In this document: in pieces, positions 17,501 through 25,374 of the stretch | Layout of the letters: each line of letters begins with the position of its first letter | Position numbering within the stretch: the first letter of the stretch is position 1 | Origin: Streptomyces genisteinicus | GTDB taxonomy: Bacteria > Actinomycetota > Actinomycetes > Streptomycetales > Streptomycetaceae | Assembly (NCBI RefSeq): GCF_014489615.1 | Contig: NZ_CP060825.1 | Coordinates: 2,767,501-2,831,500 of the forward strand | DNA: 64,000 nt | Direction of reading: 5' to 3' | Translations under genes and position numbers: made by a program | Notes under the pieces: generated by a model | What the model saw: the letters and a program-made list of their open reading frames with translations, nothing else | The model's database searches: none | Told to the model about the DNA's origin: nothing

Positions 17501-18454
17501 GAGGCGCAGCAGCACCCAGGGCAGGACGGCGCCGCGGGCGTTGGTGAGCAGGGTGTAGACGGCGCCGGCCTTGTCGACGCGGTGGGGGCTGGCGACCGAC
17601 CGGCCCGCGCAGTCGACGGTGCGCCGCTCGCGGGCGGCCGCCTCGGCGTGCCGCAGCACGGCGTCGGGGGCGACGAGGACCCGGTGTCCGGCCGAGTGGG
17701 CCCGCCAGCAGAGGTCGACGTCGTCCCGCATCAGGGGCAGCCGGCGGTCGAAGCCGCCGAGCTGCTCGTAGACGTCGCGCCGGATGAGCATGCCGGCGGA
17801 GGAGACCGAGAGGACGGAGCGGACCTGGTCGTGCTGTCCCTGGTCCTGTTCGCGGCGGTCGAGTCCGGTCCAGCGGCGGCCGCTGTTGGCGATGGAGACG
17901 CCGGTCTCCAGGAGCTGCTTGCGGTCGTACCAGCCGCGCAGCTTGGGGCCGACGACGGCGGCGTGGGCGTCGGAGTCGGCGACGCGCAGCAGTTCGGCGA
18001 GCGCGGTGGGCTCGGGCGCGCAGTCGTCGTGGAGGAGCCACAGCCACTGCACGGGTTCGCCGTGCGGCAGCTCGGGCATGTCGTACGCCTCGTCCCGCCA
18101 GCTCCTGGTGACCGGGTCCCAGCCGCTGGGGCGCTTGAGGTAGGGGAGGTCGTCCGGGGTGAGGACGCCGGCCGTCCTGGCCGCCTCGTCGACGGCCGTG
18201 CCGAAGCCGGTGCGGCGGGCGAGGTGCAGGACGCGGTCGGGGCCGAGCGCCTCGGTGAGCAGCTGGGCCGACGCGTCGGCGCTGCCGGTGTCGGCGGCGA
18301 CCACGTTCTGCACGGGTCGTTCCTGGCCGAGGAGCCCGGCGAGGGCGTCGGGCAGCCAGCGCGCACCGTCGTGGGAGACGAGCACGGCGGTGACGACGTG
18401 CCGCGGGAACTCGGGCGCGTGTGCCGGGACAAACGCTGCTGTGGTGGCGGACAT
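14591..18454 (-). CDS. giant membrane glycosyltransferase (GT2) with disordered Q/Y/G-rich tail
   Basis: The protein has about 1287 residues from ATG (MSATTAAFVPAHAPEFPRHV); a GTG 18 codons upstream (18508) is an alternative. Residues ~20-260 are a family 2 glycosyltransferase: VVTAVLVSHDGARWLPDALA, VVAADTGSADAS, the acidic WLLHDDCAPEP (DD at ~143-144), and MRDDVDLCWRAHSAGHRVLV. The middle (about 300-900) is a polytopic membrane region with more than ten hydrophobic helices, followed by an extracytoplasmic domain and one last helix (HTAWVWAQAFLALVLVVLAL). From ~1050 it becomes low complexity, rich in Gln, Tyr and Gly. It likely builds an envelope glycopolymer or lipid-linked sugar. It is coupled to the DUF5719 gene and lies downstream of whiB behind a terminator. 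Confidence 0.88.
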   Translation of the reverse strand: MSATTAAFVPAHAPEFPRHVVTAVLVSHDGARWLPDALAGLLGQERPVQNVVAADTGSADASAQLLTEALGPDRVLHLARRTGFGTAVDEAARTAGVLTPDDLPYLKRPSGWDPVTRSWRDEAYDMPELPHGEPVQWLWLLHDDCAPEPTALAELLRVADSDAHAAVVGPKLRGWYDRKQLLETGVSIANSGRRWTGLDRREQDQGQHDQVRSVLSVSSAGMLIRRDVYEQLGGFDRRLPLMRDDVDLCWRAHSAGHRVLVAPDAVLRHAEAAARERRTVDCAGRSVASPHRVDKAGAVYTLLTNARGAVLPWVLLRLVVGTLLRTLAYLVGKVPGQAVDEVMGLFGVLLRPERILAGRRRRSGRTVEASELRPLFPPPGATVRATVEQVVSNFGGSDSDSGGSRHGAVESGPGGDDADYMEIEQFARLKKIARKPGPLLFAVLLLVSVVACRGLFGGGALSGGALLPAPADVGDLWARYADSWHPVGTGGTQTAPPYLAVLAVLSWLFLGSTGLALTVLLVCSVPLAGLTAYFASRPIVESRLLRAWASVAYAFLPAATGALATGRLGTAVLAIVLPLIARAAVAAHGLRARGGARGSWRATWAYALLLTFAMAFTPVVWPLALITGAAVLVLRRGDLTAHLLRFLAVVGTPLLVLAPWSLELLTSPSGFLDEAGLHLGAGSAGALDLLGISPGGPGAAGGLLMLGIVAAALGALLRDERVFAIRTAWAVALLALVFAVLANGSGWAGPATLVYGIALLAAAVLGAEGGRSRVASQNFGWRQPVAALVALAAGLAPVAAAAGWMLDGAAGPIGRRDSVQVPAFVAEESDTRDQPRTLVLGGTSAATVSYTLVRGSGGRLGDAELAASAGADPRLDRVVANLVAGSGADQTSQLSGYAIRYVLVRDGVPRETGRVLDATPGLSRLSQLDGSALWRVDRQVARATIVDGANDPLPVASDAVSARADIPKGGAGRVLRIADSAAEGWQATVDGRVLKKRTVDGWAQGFELPAEGGKLQLGYEDPATHTAWVWAQAFLALVLVVLALPGRRRQIDDDLPSEETAAAVPRQAEPGEGRRARRLRAQAEAESEADPSQDGPAGASPGSDPYAQAPAAPPGQDPADAYAAVPGQQQHGGWGDGSQDPYAYGDAYSGAQAAPGDQGAPDGQYGQYGQYPGYGDGGQQYAGEQSYGERSHGEQYAGDADDQYAGGQSYADPSSGGTGHPAQTQHTQHMQQTQPAHQGESWPHAADGYPQDGSGAYPQDDRAHDPYGYGDQYPEPPSQAPGTTRGE

Positions 18455-18532
18455 TGAGGTACGGGGCCTCCGGCCGGGGGTCGCCCCGAAGGGGCGGGGG
18501 TGCGTCACGGACGGGGCCCCACACTAACGGCT

Positions 18533-18592
18533 GACATACGAACGGTCCGCCGCCTGTGCGCGAGGCTCAGGAGGCGGACCGTGGGCTATGTC
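18533..18592 (-). terminator. transcription terminator downstream of whiB
   Basis: A perfect 10-bp stem, ACGGTCCGCC (18542-18551) with GGCGGACCGT (18573-18582), has a 21-nt loop. It is extended by outer arms GACATA (18533-18538) and TATGTC (18587-18592). It lies between whiB and the glycosyltransferase, both on the minus strand, and should insulate them. Confidence 0.75.
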
Positions 18593-18732
18593 CGCTGTTG
18601 TCCTTCTTTGACGTGGGCACCGTCCCGGACCGGGCCGTGGTCCCGGCCGCGGCGCCGTGTGCAGCCGCTGGGGCGGCCGGGTGCCGGCGGGGCGGCCTGC
18701 CGGGCGGGTGGTCCCCGCCGGCCGGCGGGGGC

Positions 18733-18996
18733 TCAGACCGCCGCCTTCTTGAGACGGCGGCGCTCCCGCTCGGAGAGTCCGCCCCAGATGCCGAAGCGTT
18801 CGTCGTTGTTGAGGGCGTATTCGAGGCACTCCGAACGCACCTCGCAGGCCAGGCAGACCTTCTTGGCCTCTCTGGTGGAACCGCCCTTCTCGGGGAAGAA
18901 GGACTCGGGATCGGTCTGGGCGCACAACGCGCGCTCCTGCCAGCCGAGTTCCTCGTCCGCGTCCTCGACCAGCAGTTGCTGGAACAGCTCGGTCAT
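18733..18996 (-). CDS. whiB: WhiB, Fe-S sporulation regulator
   Basis: The 87-residue protein (MTELFQQLLVEDADEELGWQ) has the family length. Four cysteines at 25, 48, 51 and 57 match the Wbl [4Fe-4S] cluster ligands. The GIWGG turn at 69-73 is followed by the basic DNA-contact tail SERERRRLKKAAV. In Streptomyces WhiB acts with WhiA to switch aerial hyphae from growth to sporulation septation. A GAGGGG ribosome site lies six bases before the ATG. Gene order (glycosyltransferase downstream, cof genes beyond the divergent neighbour) agrees with my memory of the S. coelicolor whiB locus (SCO3034), so this is whiB rather than another wbl paralog. Confidence 0.95.
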   Translation of the reverse strand: MTELFQQLLVEDADEELGWQERALCAQTDPESFFPEKGGSTREAKKVCLACEVRSECLEYALNNDERFGIWGGLSERERRRLKKAAV

Positions 18997-19068
18997 GTGC
19001 GCCCCTCGTCTGTCTTTGCGTCCCCGTGATGTTGCCGCGATGGTTTTCGGCCGAACGACACGAGTGAA

Positions 19069-19098
19069 ATTACAAGTGTGTGGCTCCGAGCGAGTCAA
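19069..19098 (-). promoter_or_regulatory. whiB proximal promoter
   Basis: On the minus strand TTGACT (19098-19093), 18 bp, then TGTAAT (19074-19069) is a reasonable housekeeping-sigma promoter. It gives a leader of about 65 nt before the whiB ATG. Confidence 0.6.
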
Positions 19099-19223
19099 GC
19101 CACGATCTGCTATTGACCTCGGTATTCACTCTCCGGAACCAAGGCTATGCGGAAAGTGTTCAAATCACCAAAAACGTGACACATGCCAGCGGCCTGGCCG
19201 GAATCCCTCCAGGGAGGGAGACG

Positions 19224-19236
19224 TCACACCCGGTGA
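19224..19236. promoter_or_regulatory. BldD-box-like palindrome upstream of whiB
   Basis: TCACACCCGGTGA has the TNAC-N5-GTNA architecture of the published BldD consensus (TnACnCWGnGTnA) but deviates at two core positions. It lies about 230 bp upstream of whiB. BldD-c-di-GMP repression of whiB is known in other Streptomyces; binding here is inferred. Confidence 0.45.
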
Positions 19237-19701
19237 TCATGTTGCGATCGTGCCGCGAGGAGCGATGTGGATCACAGCGCGTGACATGGCGCCAACCACG
19301 TTCACAGACACGACTGCTGGCGCGTTTGTCCCCGGTAGAGGGTGCACAAACCTTTCTCCGGAATCGGCGACCGGAAGGGGTGAATCCTTGCCGCCACATC
19401 GCCCATCGAGTTGACAGCCGGTGAGCGGACCCGTCACCTTTGGTCCCATGCCAGCGACCTCAGCGCACCTCGCGACCCGCCACCGCGGGTACCGCGGCGC
19501 TGTCCAGGCGCGCTGCTGCTGTTGCTGTTCCAGCTGTTGACGCCCCCGCGCTCCGGCTTCTCCCGCGTTTCTCCGCACTGCCGCTTTCCCGCGGCCGTTC
19601 CGCAGGGATTTCCCCGCGGCGCCGTCTGTCGAATTCTCTCGCCTTGCCGTTTGCCGACATCCCGAGCGACACCCAGCACTTTCTGCCGAGGACCCCGCAC
19701 C

Positions 19702-20199
19702 ATGAACAGCGACAGCGACCTCCAGATCGCCGGCGACATCCTCGCCGTCCAGCACCTGCTCCAGCCCGCCCGTGAGCACCCGGCCACCGTCGCCGAGTTC
19801 GCCGGCCTCGCCCGCTCCGTCGCCGCGGACCGCGCGAGCTGGGAGCACCTCGTCGAGTACGACGCGACCTCCCGCTGGTACCACCGGCTCCGGACCGGCC
19901 CCGGCTACGAGGTCTGGCTGCTGAGCTGGGTGCCCGGCCAGGGCAGCGGCCTGCACGGGCACGGCGACTCCTCCGGCGTGCTCACCGTCCTGAGCGGCGA
20001 GCTGACCGAGCGCACCCCGCAGGGCGAGCGGACGCTGCGGGAGGGGGCGCAGCGGGTCTTCGCGCCCGGCTACGCGCACGAGGTGGTCAACGACTCCCTC
20101 GAAGGCGCCGTCAGCCTCCACGTGTACTACCCCGGCCTGACGCAGATGCCCATGCACACGGGCGCGGCGCGGTGCGCCGAGGAACCGGCCGCGGTCTGA
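19702..20199 (+). CDS. cysteine dioxygenase-family cupin protein
   Basis: The 165-residue protein starts MNSDSDLQIAGDILAVQHLL; the frame is open upstream, but the ATG with a GAGGA nearby fits best. The cupin metal site GSGLHGHGDSSGVLTVLSG (two His) and a later His in GYAHEVVNDS give the three-His iron ligand set of cysteine dioxygenases. LTERTPQGERTLREGAQRVF and SLHVYYPGLTQM are also family-like. The predicted reaction is O2-dependent oxidation of L-cysteine to cysteine sulfinate, but related thiol dioxygenases use other thiols. It is transcribed away from whiB and toward cofD. Confidence 0.8.
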   Translation: MNSDSDLQIAGDILAVQHLLQPAREHPATVAEFAGLARSVAADRASWEHLVEYDATSRWYHRLRTGPGYEVWLLSWVPGQGSGLHGHGDSSGVLTVLSGELTERTPQGERTLREGAQRVFAPGYAHEVVNDSLEGAVSLHVYYPGLTQMPMHTGAARCAEEPAAV

Positions 20200-20328
20200 A
20201 CCCGGCGCGGCCCGGACCGCGCGGTGCGCGCGGGCCCACGACCCCGGCGCCTGCGGCAGCGGGTCCCGGACGGCCGGGACCGGCCACCACCCCGACCGGG
20301 GCCGTGACCGGCCTGCGACACTGTGTGC

Positions 20329-21285
20329 ATGCGCATTGTGGTTCTGGCCGGCGGCATCGGCGGCGCCCGTTTCCTTCGCGGCCTGAGGCAGGCGGCCCCC
20401 GAGGCGGACGTCACGGTGATCGGCAACACCGGTGACGACATCCATCTGTTCGGTCTGAAGGTCTGCCCCGACCTCGACACGGTGATGTACACCCTCGGCG
20501 GTGGCATCGACGAGGAGCAGGGCTGGGGCCGCGAGGGCGAGACCTTCCGGGTCAAGGAGGAACTCGCCGCCTACGGCGTCGGACCGGAGTGGTTCGGGCT
20601 CGGCGACCGCGACTTCGCGACCCACATCGTCCGCACCCAGATGCTCGCGGCGGGCTATCCGCTGAGCGCGGTGACCGAGGCGCTGTGCGCCCGGTGGAAC
20701 CCCGGCGTACGACTGCTGCCCATGTCGGACGACCGGGTCGAGACGCATGTCGCGGTCACCCTCGACGGGGAACGCAGGGTCGTGCACTTCCAGGAGTACT
20801 GGGTGCGGCTGCGCGCCGCGGTGGACGCCGAGGCCGTGGTGCCGGTGGGCGCCGAGCAGGCGAAGCCGGGACCGGGTGTGCTGGAGGCGATCGCCGCCGC
20901 CGACGTGATCCTCTTCCCGCCGTCCAACCCCGTCGTCAGCGTCGGCACCATCCTGGCCGTGCCCGGGATCCGGGAGGCCGTCGCCGAGGCGGGCGTGCCG
21001 GTCGTGGGCCTGTCCCCCATCGTCGGCGGCGCGCCCGTGCGCGGCATGGCCGACAAGGTGCTCGCGGCGGTCGGCGTGGAGGCCACCGCGGCCGCCGTCG
21101 CCCGCCACTACGGCTCCGGGCTGCTCGACGGCTGGCTGGTCGACACCGTGGACGCCGCCGTGGTCGACGAGGTCGAGGCGGCGGGCATCCGCTGCCGCGC
21201 CGTGCCGCTGATGATGACGGACACCGAGGCGACCGCCGCGATGGCCCGCGCCGCGCTGGCGCTGGCCGAGGAGGTCCGCGCGTGA
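20329..21285 (+). CDS. cofD: 2-phospho-L-lactate transferase (F420 biosynthesis)
   Basis: The 318-residue protein starts [20 protein letters not shown]; a GTG two codons earlier exists, but the ATG matches family starts. Hallmarks are the nucleotide loop [47 protein letters not shown], and [19 protein letters not shown]. CofD/FbiA transfers a phospho-lactyl-type group onto the deazaflavin Fo, forming the F420-0 precursor or its dehydro form. It overlaps cofE by four bases (GTGA), so the two are translationally coupled. Confidence 0.95.
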   Translation: MRIVVLAGGIGGARFLRGLRQAAPEADVTVIGNTGDDIHLFGLKVCPDLDTVMYTLGGGIDEEQGWGREGETFRVKEELAAYGVGPEWFGLGDRDFATHIVRTQMLAAGYPLSAVTEALCARWNPGVRLLPMSDDRVETHVAVTLDGERRVVHFQEYWVRLRAAVDAEAVVPVGAEQAKPGPGVLEAIAAADVILFPPSNPVVSVGTILAVPGIREAVAEAGVPVVGLSPIVGGAPVRGMADKVLAAVGVEATAAAVARHYGSGLLDGWLVDTVDAAVVDEVEAAGIRCRAVPLMMTDTEATAAMARAALALAEEVRA

Positions 21286-22724
21286 GCGCGCCCTCGCTCA
21301 CCGTCCGGGCGCTCACCGGTATCGGCGAGGTGCGCCCCGGCGACGATCCGGCCAAGCTGATCGCCGCCGCCGACCCGGGGCTCCGCGACGGCGACATCCT
21401 GCTCGTCACCTCGAAGATCGTCAGCAAGGCGGAGGGCCGGGTCGTCGAGGCGGCGGACCGGGAGGCGGCGATCGACGCGGAGACCGTACGCGTCGTGGCC
21501 CGCCGGGGTCCGCTGCGGATCGTCGAGAACCGGCAGGGGCTCGTGATGGCCGCCGCCGGGGTCGACGCGTCCAACACCCCCGCCGGCACCGTGCTGTTGC
21601 TGCCCGAGGACCCCGACGCCTCGGCCCGCGCGATACGGCGGGGGCTGCGCGAGGCGCTCGGCGTCCGGGTCGGGGTCGTCGTCACCGACACCTTCGGCAG
21701 GCCGTGGCGGGCCGGGCTCACCGATGTCGCGATCGGGGCGGCGGGCGTCCGCGTCCTCGACGACCTGCGCGGAGGGACCGACGCGTACGGCAACCCGCTC
21801 AGCGCCACCGTGGTCGCCGTCGCCGACGAACTCGCGGCGGCGGGCGACCTGGTGAAGGGCAAGGCGGCCGGGCTGCCGGTCGCGGTGGTGCGCGGCCTCG
21901 CGCACCTCGTCACCGACGAGCCGGACGAGCCGCGCGAACCGGATGCACCGGATGCACCGGATGTACCGCATGGATCGGGCGAGCCCGGTGCGCTCCCCGG
22001 CGACGGCGACGACGGGGACAGCGACGAAGGCGACGGCCGGGACGGCTGCCGCGTGCGCGCGGCGGTGACCGGGGCGCGTGCTCTGGTGCGCGACTCCCGG
22101 GACGACATGTTCCGGCTCGGCACCTCGGAGGCGGTGCGCGAGGCGGTGACGCAGCGGCGCACGGTCCGCGAGTTCACCGACGAGCCGGTCGACGGCGGCG
22201 CGGTGCGCCGCGCGGTCGCGGCGGCGGTCACGGCCCCGGCCCCGCACCACACGACACCCTGGCGGTTCGTGCTGCTGGAGTCGGAGTCCTCCCGGCTGCG
22301 GCTGCTGGACGCGATGCGCGACGCCTGGGTCACGGACCTGCGGCGCGACGGGAAGTCCGAGGAGTCGATCGCCAAGCGGGTGCGCCGCGGCGACGTGCTG
22401 CGCAACGCGCCGTATCTGGCGGTGCCCTGTCTGGTCACGGACGGCGCCCACGTCTACGGCGACGAGCGACGCGACGCCGCGGAGCGCGAGATGTTCGTGG
22501 TCGCGGCAGGCGCGGGGGTGCAGAACTTCCTGGTCGCCCTCGCCGGCGAGCGCCTGGGTTCGGCGTGGGTGTCGTCGACCATGTTCTGCCGGGACGTGGT
22601 GCGCGAGGTGCTGTCGCTGCCCGGCGACTGGGACCCGATGGGCGCGGTCGCGATCGGCCACCCCCGCGCGCTGCCGCCGCCGCGGGCGGGGCGGGCGCCG
22701 GAGTCGTTCGTCGAGGTGCGCTGA
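21282..22724 (+). CDS. cofE: F420-0:gamma-glutamyl ligase with C-terminal nitroreductase-like domain (CofE/FbiB)
   Basis: The 480-residue two-domain protein starts at GTG ([20 protein letters not shown]), coupled to cofD. Residues ~1-210 are the CofE ligase: [37 protein letters not shown] and [10 protein letters not shown]. Residues ~275-475 are an FMN-dependent nitroreductase-like domain ([48 protein letters not shown]), as in actinobacterial FbiB, which adds glutamates and reduces dehydro-F420-0. Between them (about 210-260) is an acidic Asp/Gly/Pro-rich insertion made partly of tandem EPDAPDAPD repeats, longer than I expect for the family. Confidence 0.93.
   Translation: MSAPSLTVRALTGIGEVRPGDDPAKLIAAADPGLRDGDILLVTSKIVSKAEGRVVEAADREAAIDAETVRVVARRGPLRIVENRQGLVMAAAGVDASNTPAGTVLLLPEDPDASARAIRRGLREALGVRVGVVVTDTFGRPWRAGLTDVAIGAAGVRVLDDLRGGTDAYGNPLSATVVAVADELAAAGDLVKGKAAGLPVAVVRGLAHLVTDEPDEPREPDAPDAPDVPHGSGEPGALPGDGDDGDSDEGDGRDGCRVRAAVTGARALVRDSRDDMFRLGTSEAVREAVTQRRTVREFTDEPVDGGAVRRAVAAAVTAPAPHHTTPWRFVLLESESSRLRLLDAMRDAWVTDLRRDGKSEESIAKRVRRGDVLRNAPYLAVPCLVTDGAHVYGDERRDAAEREMFVVAAGAGVQNFLVALAGERLGSAWVSSTMFCRDVVREVLSLPGDWDPMGAVAIGHPRALPPPRAGRAPESFVEVR
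21938..21973 (+). repeat. 9-bp in-frame tandem repeats in cofE linker
   Basis: The unit ACCGGATGC occurs twice perfectly, followed by ACCGGATGT and ACCGCATGG. Being in multiples of three, it changes only the linker length of CofE. Confidence 0.85.
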
Positions 22725-22735
22725 GGGTCCGTCCG

Positions 22736-22761
22736 CCGGGTGCGCGGTGCCGTGCACCCGG
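22736..22761 (+). terminator. hairpin terminator after cofE
   Basis: CCGGGTGC (22736-22743) pairs perfectly with GCACCCGG (22754-22761) around a 10-nt loop, 12 bp past the cofE stop. There is no U-run, as usual for this genome type. Confidence 0.6.
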
Positions 22762-23090
22762 CACCGTCCCGCTCCCGCACTCCCCCGTGACCCGTCACCC
22801 GTCACACCGGAGCCGGGCTCCACGGGCCGCCCGCCGGTCCGGCGTGGGCCCGGAGCCGCGCGGAACGGCCGGCGGTGCCCCGGGGCCCGCCCGCCCCGGA
22901 ACCGGCGGCGGAACCCTGCCGGCAGGCTGCGTCGGCCGCGGCCGGGCCCGTCTGTCCGCGCCGTCGGCCGCCGTCATCTCGTCGACCGCCTTCCCGGCAC
23001 CCGGGGCCTCCCACCGAGCGCCTTGCCGCCGGCACCGCCCGGATCCCGGCAGCGCCACCCGCGCCCCCATCCGCCCACTCCCCCGCACCC

Positions 23091-23120
23091 GCTCACCCGC
23101 TCACCCGCTCACCCGTGAGC
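23091..23120. repeat. GCTCACCC x3 ending in a hairpin
   Basis: Three perfect 8-bp units (23091-23114) lead into GTGAGC, so the last unit forms the stem GCTCAC-CC-GTGAGC. It lies directly past the glycosylase stop codon and could help to end that transcript. Confidence 0.7.
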
Positions 23121-23125
23121 GGCGG

Positions 23126-24121
23126 TCACCAGCGGGCGATGTCGACGCGGCGCATCTTCGGCTCGCGCCGGGGTGGCGTGCGGCCCGCGAGGAGGATCAG
23201 GCGGGCCGCGCGGTGGCGCTGTCCCTCGTAGGGCGCGAGCAGGTCGAGCATCGCCGCGTCGTCGGCGTTCCGGTCGCCCGCGAGGGCCCAGCCGACGATG
23301 CGGGGCAGGTGGAGGTCGCCGACGGTCACCGCGTCCGCCGCGCCGTTGCTGCGCTGGACGGTCTCGGCCGAGGTCCAGGGCCCGATGCCGGGGATCAGCT
23401 CCAGCCGGGCCATGGCTTCGGCGGCCGGCATCGACGCCGCCTCCTCCAGCCGTCGCGCGTGCCGCACGGCGCGCAGGATCGTCGACGCGCGCTTGTCGTC
23501 CACACCGGCCCGGTGCCACTCCCACGAGGGGATGAGGGCCCATGCCCGCGGGTCCGGCATCACATGGAGCCGCTCGCCGGGCCCCGGAGCCGGCTCCCCG
23601 TGGGCGCGGACGAGGAGCCGCCAGGCGCGGTACGCCTCGTCGGTGGTGATCTTCTGTTCGAGGATCGAGGGGATCAGGGACTCCAGCACCAGCCCGGTGC
23701 GCAGCAGCCGCAGACCCGGGCGGCGGTGCCGGGAGGCGGCGACCAGCCGGTGGCGGGGGGTGAAGACGTCCGGGTCGTCGGAGGCGCCGAGGAGGTCCGG
23801 CAGCCCGTCGAGCAGCCAGGCCGCGCCGTCCCCCCACGCCTCGGCCTCGACCGTGCCGCCGCGCAGCGCGACCCGGAGGGTGCCGGGCCCTTCTGGGGTG
23901 CGGGTGGCCCGCCACACCGAACCGTCCGGCGTCGTGCGGAAGGTGGGGTCGGCGGGCCCCCGCCGCAGCGGCCCGAGGACCAGACCGAGGTCCAGGGGCC
24001 AGGGCGGGGTCCAGTTCCGGGTGCGCGGTGCGGTCACCTGGCGGGGGACGCCCGCGGGTACGCGGGTGTCGCCGCCGCGCACACCCGCGCGCCGCACACC
24101 CGGTTCGAAACGCCCTGCCAT
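23126..24121 (-). CDS. DNA-3-methyladenine glycosylase II-like (AlkA, HhH-GPD)
   Basis: The 331-residue protein starts MAGRFEPGVRRAGVRGGDTR. The HhH-GPD fold occupies about 160-320: LESLIPSILEQKITTDEAYR, the helix-hairpin-helix LELIPGIGPWTSAETVQRS, and the catalytic Asp in VTVGDLHLPRIVGWALAG. These enzymes excise alkylated purines in base-excision repair. The N-terminal ~100 residues match the AlkA-type N-domain only loosely. It converges with cofE and is followed upstream by the nucleotidyltransferase on the same strand (70-bp gap). Confidence 0.85.
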   Translation of the reverse strand: MAGRFEPGVRRAGVRGGDTRVPAGVPRQVTAPRTRNWTPPWPLDLGLVLGPLRRGPADPTFRTTPDGSVWRATRTPEGPGTLRVALRGGTVEAEAWGDGAAWLLDGLPDLLGASDDPDVFTPRHRLVAASRHRRPGLRLLRTGLVLESLIPSILEQKITTDEAYRAWRLLVRAHGEPAPGPGERLHVMPDPRAWALIPSWEWHRAGVDDKRASTILRAVRHARRLEEAASMPAAEAMARLELIPGIGPWTSAETVQRSNGAADAVTVGDLHLPRIVGWALAGDRNADDAAMLDLLAPYEGQRHRAARLILLAGRTPPRREPKMRRVDIARW

Positions 24122-24191
24122 GCGCCTCAGGCTACTGGCCGGACGGGGACGTGCGCCCCGGGCCGCCTGACCGGAGGACGTGCGCCCCGGG

Positions 24192-25283
24192 CTACTGGTC
24201 GGACGAGAAGCGGACGGAGCCCGCCGGGAGCACCGCGTCGCACCACACCCGCGCGCCGTCCCGGAGCTCGTTGTCCTCGCCGACGACGGCGCCGTCGCCG
24301 ACGACCACGCCGGAGAGCACCGTACGGGCGCCGATGCGCGCTCCCTCGCCCACGAGCGAGCCGGAGATGACGGCGCCGGCCTCCACGACGGCGCCCGCGA
24401 GGACGGCGCTGCCGTCGATGCGGGCGTCCTCGGCCACCACCGCGCCTTCGGCGACGACGGTGCCGCCGGTGAGCTTGGCGCCGGGCGCGACCCGCGCGGT
24501 GGGCAGCACCAGCCGGTCGCCGCGGCGGCCGGGCACGGCGGGCGACGGGGCGCGGCCGAGGACCAGGTCGGCCGAGCCGCGGACGAAGGCGTGCGGGGTG
24601 CCGAGGTCGAGCCAGTAGGTGGAGTCGACCATGCCCTGGAGGTGGGCGCCGTCGTCCAGCAGCCCGGGGAAGGTCTCGCGCTCGACGGAGACCGGCCGGC
24701 CGGCCGGGATGGTGTCGATCACGGAGCGCCGGAAGACGTAGGCGCCGGCGTTGATCTGGTCGGTGACGATCTCCTCGGGGGTCTGCGGCTTCTCCAGGAA
24801 GGCCGTGACGCGTCCCGTGTCGTCGGTGGGCACGAGGCCGAAGGCGCGCGGATCGTCGACGCGCGTGAGGTGGAGGGAGACGTCGGCGTCGCAGGAGCGG
24901 TGGGTGTCGACGAGGGCCGGGATGTCGAGGCCGGTGAGGATGTCGCCGTTGAAGACGAGCACCGGGTCGTCGGGCCCCGACCGCAGGCGCGACGCGACGT
25001 TGCGTATCGCGCCTCCGGTGCCGAGCGGTTCCCGTTCGGTGACGTACTCGATGTGGAGGCCGAGGGCGGAGCCGTCGCCGAAGTACGGCTCGAAGACCTC
25101 GGCCAGGTAGGAGGTGGCGAGCACGATGTGCTCGACGCCGGCCGCCCGGGCCCGCGCCAGCTGGTGGGTGAGGAAGGGGACACCGGCTGCCGGCACCATC
25201 GGCTTGGGGGTGCGGACGGTGAGCGGTCGCAGCCGGGTGCCCTTGCCTCCGACCAGGAGAATGGCTTCTGGGGCCTGGTTCAA
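24192..25283 (-). CDS. NDP-sugar pyrophosphorylase (mannose-1-phosphate guanylyltransferase-like)
   Basis: The 363-residue protein starts MNQAPEAILLVGGKGTRLRP, the nucleotide-binding signature with VRTPKPMVPAAGVPFLTHQL following. VFNGDILTGLDI provides the Mg2+-binding Asp, and EKPQTPEEIVTDQINAGAYV is the sugar-binding region. From ~255 the C-terminus is a left-handed beta-helix of hexapeptide-like repeats (AVVAEDARIDGSAVLAGAVV). It makes an NDP-sugar from a sugar-1-phosphate; GDP-mannose is likely given manA and manB, but specificity for glucose-1-P cannot be excluded. The next gene upstream on this strand encodes a secreted amidase. Confidence 0.88.
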   Translation of the reverse strand: MNQAPEAILLVGGKGTRLRPLTVRTPKPMVPAAGVPFLTHQLARARAAGVEHIVLATSYLAEVFEPYFGDGSALGLHIEYVTEREPLGTGGAIRNVASRLRSGPDDPVLVFNGDILTGLDIPALVDTHRSCDADVSLHLTRVDDPRAFGLVPTDDTGRVTAFLEKPQTPEEIVTDQINAGAYVFRRSVIDTIPAGRPVSVERETFPGLLDDGAHLQGMVDSTYWLDLGTPHAFVRGSADLVLGRAPSPAVPGRRGDRLVLPTARVAPGAKLTGGTVVAEGAVVAEDARIDGSAVLAGAVVEAGAVISGSLVGEGARIGARTVLSGVVVGDGAVVGEDNELRDGARVWCDAVLPAGSVRFSSDQ

Positions 25284-25374
25284 TGCGGTATCTGCTTCCT
25301 GCTGGGGCCGGGCACGGTCGCTGGTTGGACCTGCCAGTTTATGCGGGCACTCCGCACGGCCCCGCAGGGGCGGC

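Larger units (their letters stand above)
18997..19701. promoter_or_regulatory. whiB / cysteine-dioxygenase divergent regulatory region
   Basis: About 700 bp separate the divergent starts. It is lower in GC than its surroundings and carries no convincing gene. It contains a vegetative-type whiB promoter, a BldD-box-like palindrome and three GACAC pentamers (19057-19061, 19178-19182, 19307-19311), the core of WhiA sites in Streptomyces. A TTGACA (19411-19416) points toward the plus-strand gene, but I found no matching -10. Confidence 0.6.
22725..23125. other. non-coding gap between convergent cofE and alkA-like genes
   Basis: No gene is supported in these 400 bp. The segment holds a hairpin just after cofE and a short GCTCACCC array just after the glycosylase stop, both listed separately; the rest is Pro/Arg-coding-looking GC-rich sequence without recognisable protein. 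Confidence 0.5.

Noticed and set aside
14663..18457. Plus-strand open frame of more than 1200 codons opposite the giant glycosyltransferase
   Set aside because: It is the reverse-frame shadow of a well-supported GT2 protein; composition is Gly/Asp/Val with no family features.
19411..19440. TTGACA at 19411 as promoter of the cysteine-dioxygenase-like gene
   Set aside because: No acceptable -10 lies 16-19 bp downstream (CACCTT at 18 bp), so it is not listed as a promoter.
19411..19701. N-terminal extension of the cysteine-dioxygenase-like protein
   Set aside because: The frame is open, but the stretch encodes Arg/Pro/Cys-rich sequence unlike the family and has lower GC, typical of the regulatory region; ATG at 19702 gives the normal length.
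23041..23120. CRISPR-like array in the ACCCGCTCACCC repeats
   Set aside because: Units are 8 bp with no spacers; it is a simple tandem repeat. No CRISPR array was found anywhere in the window.
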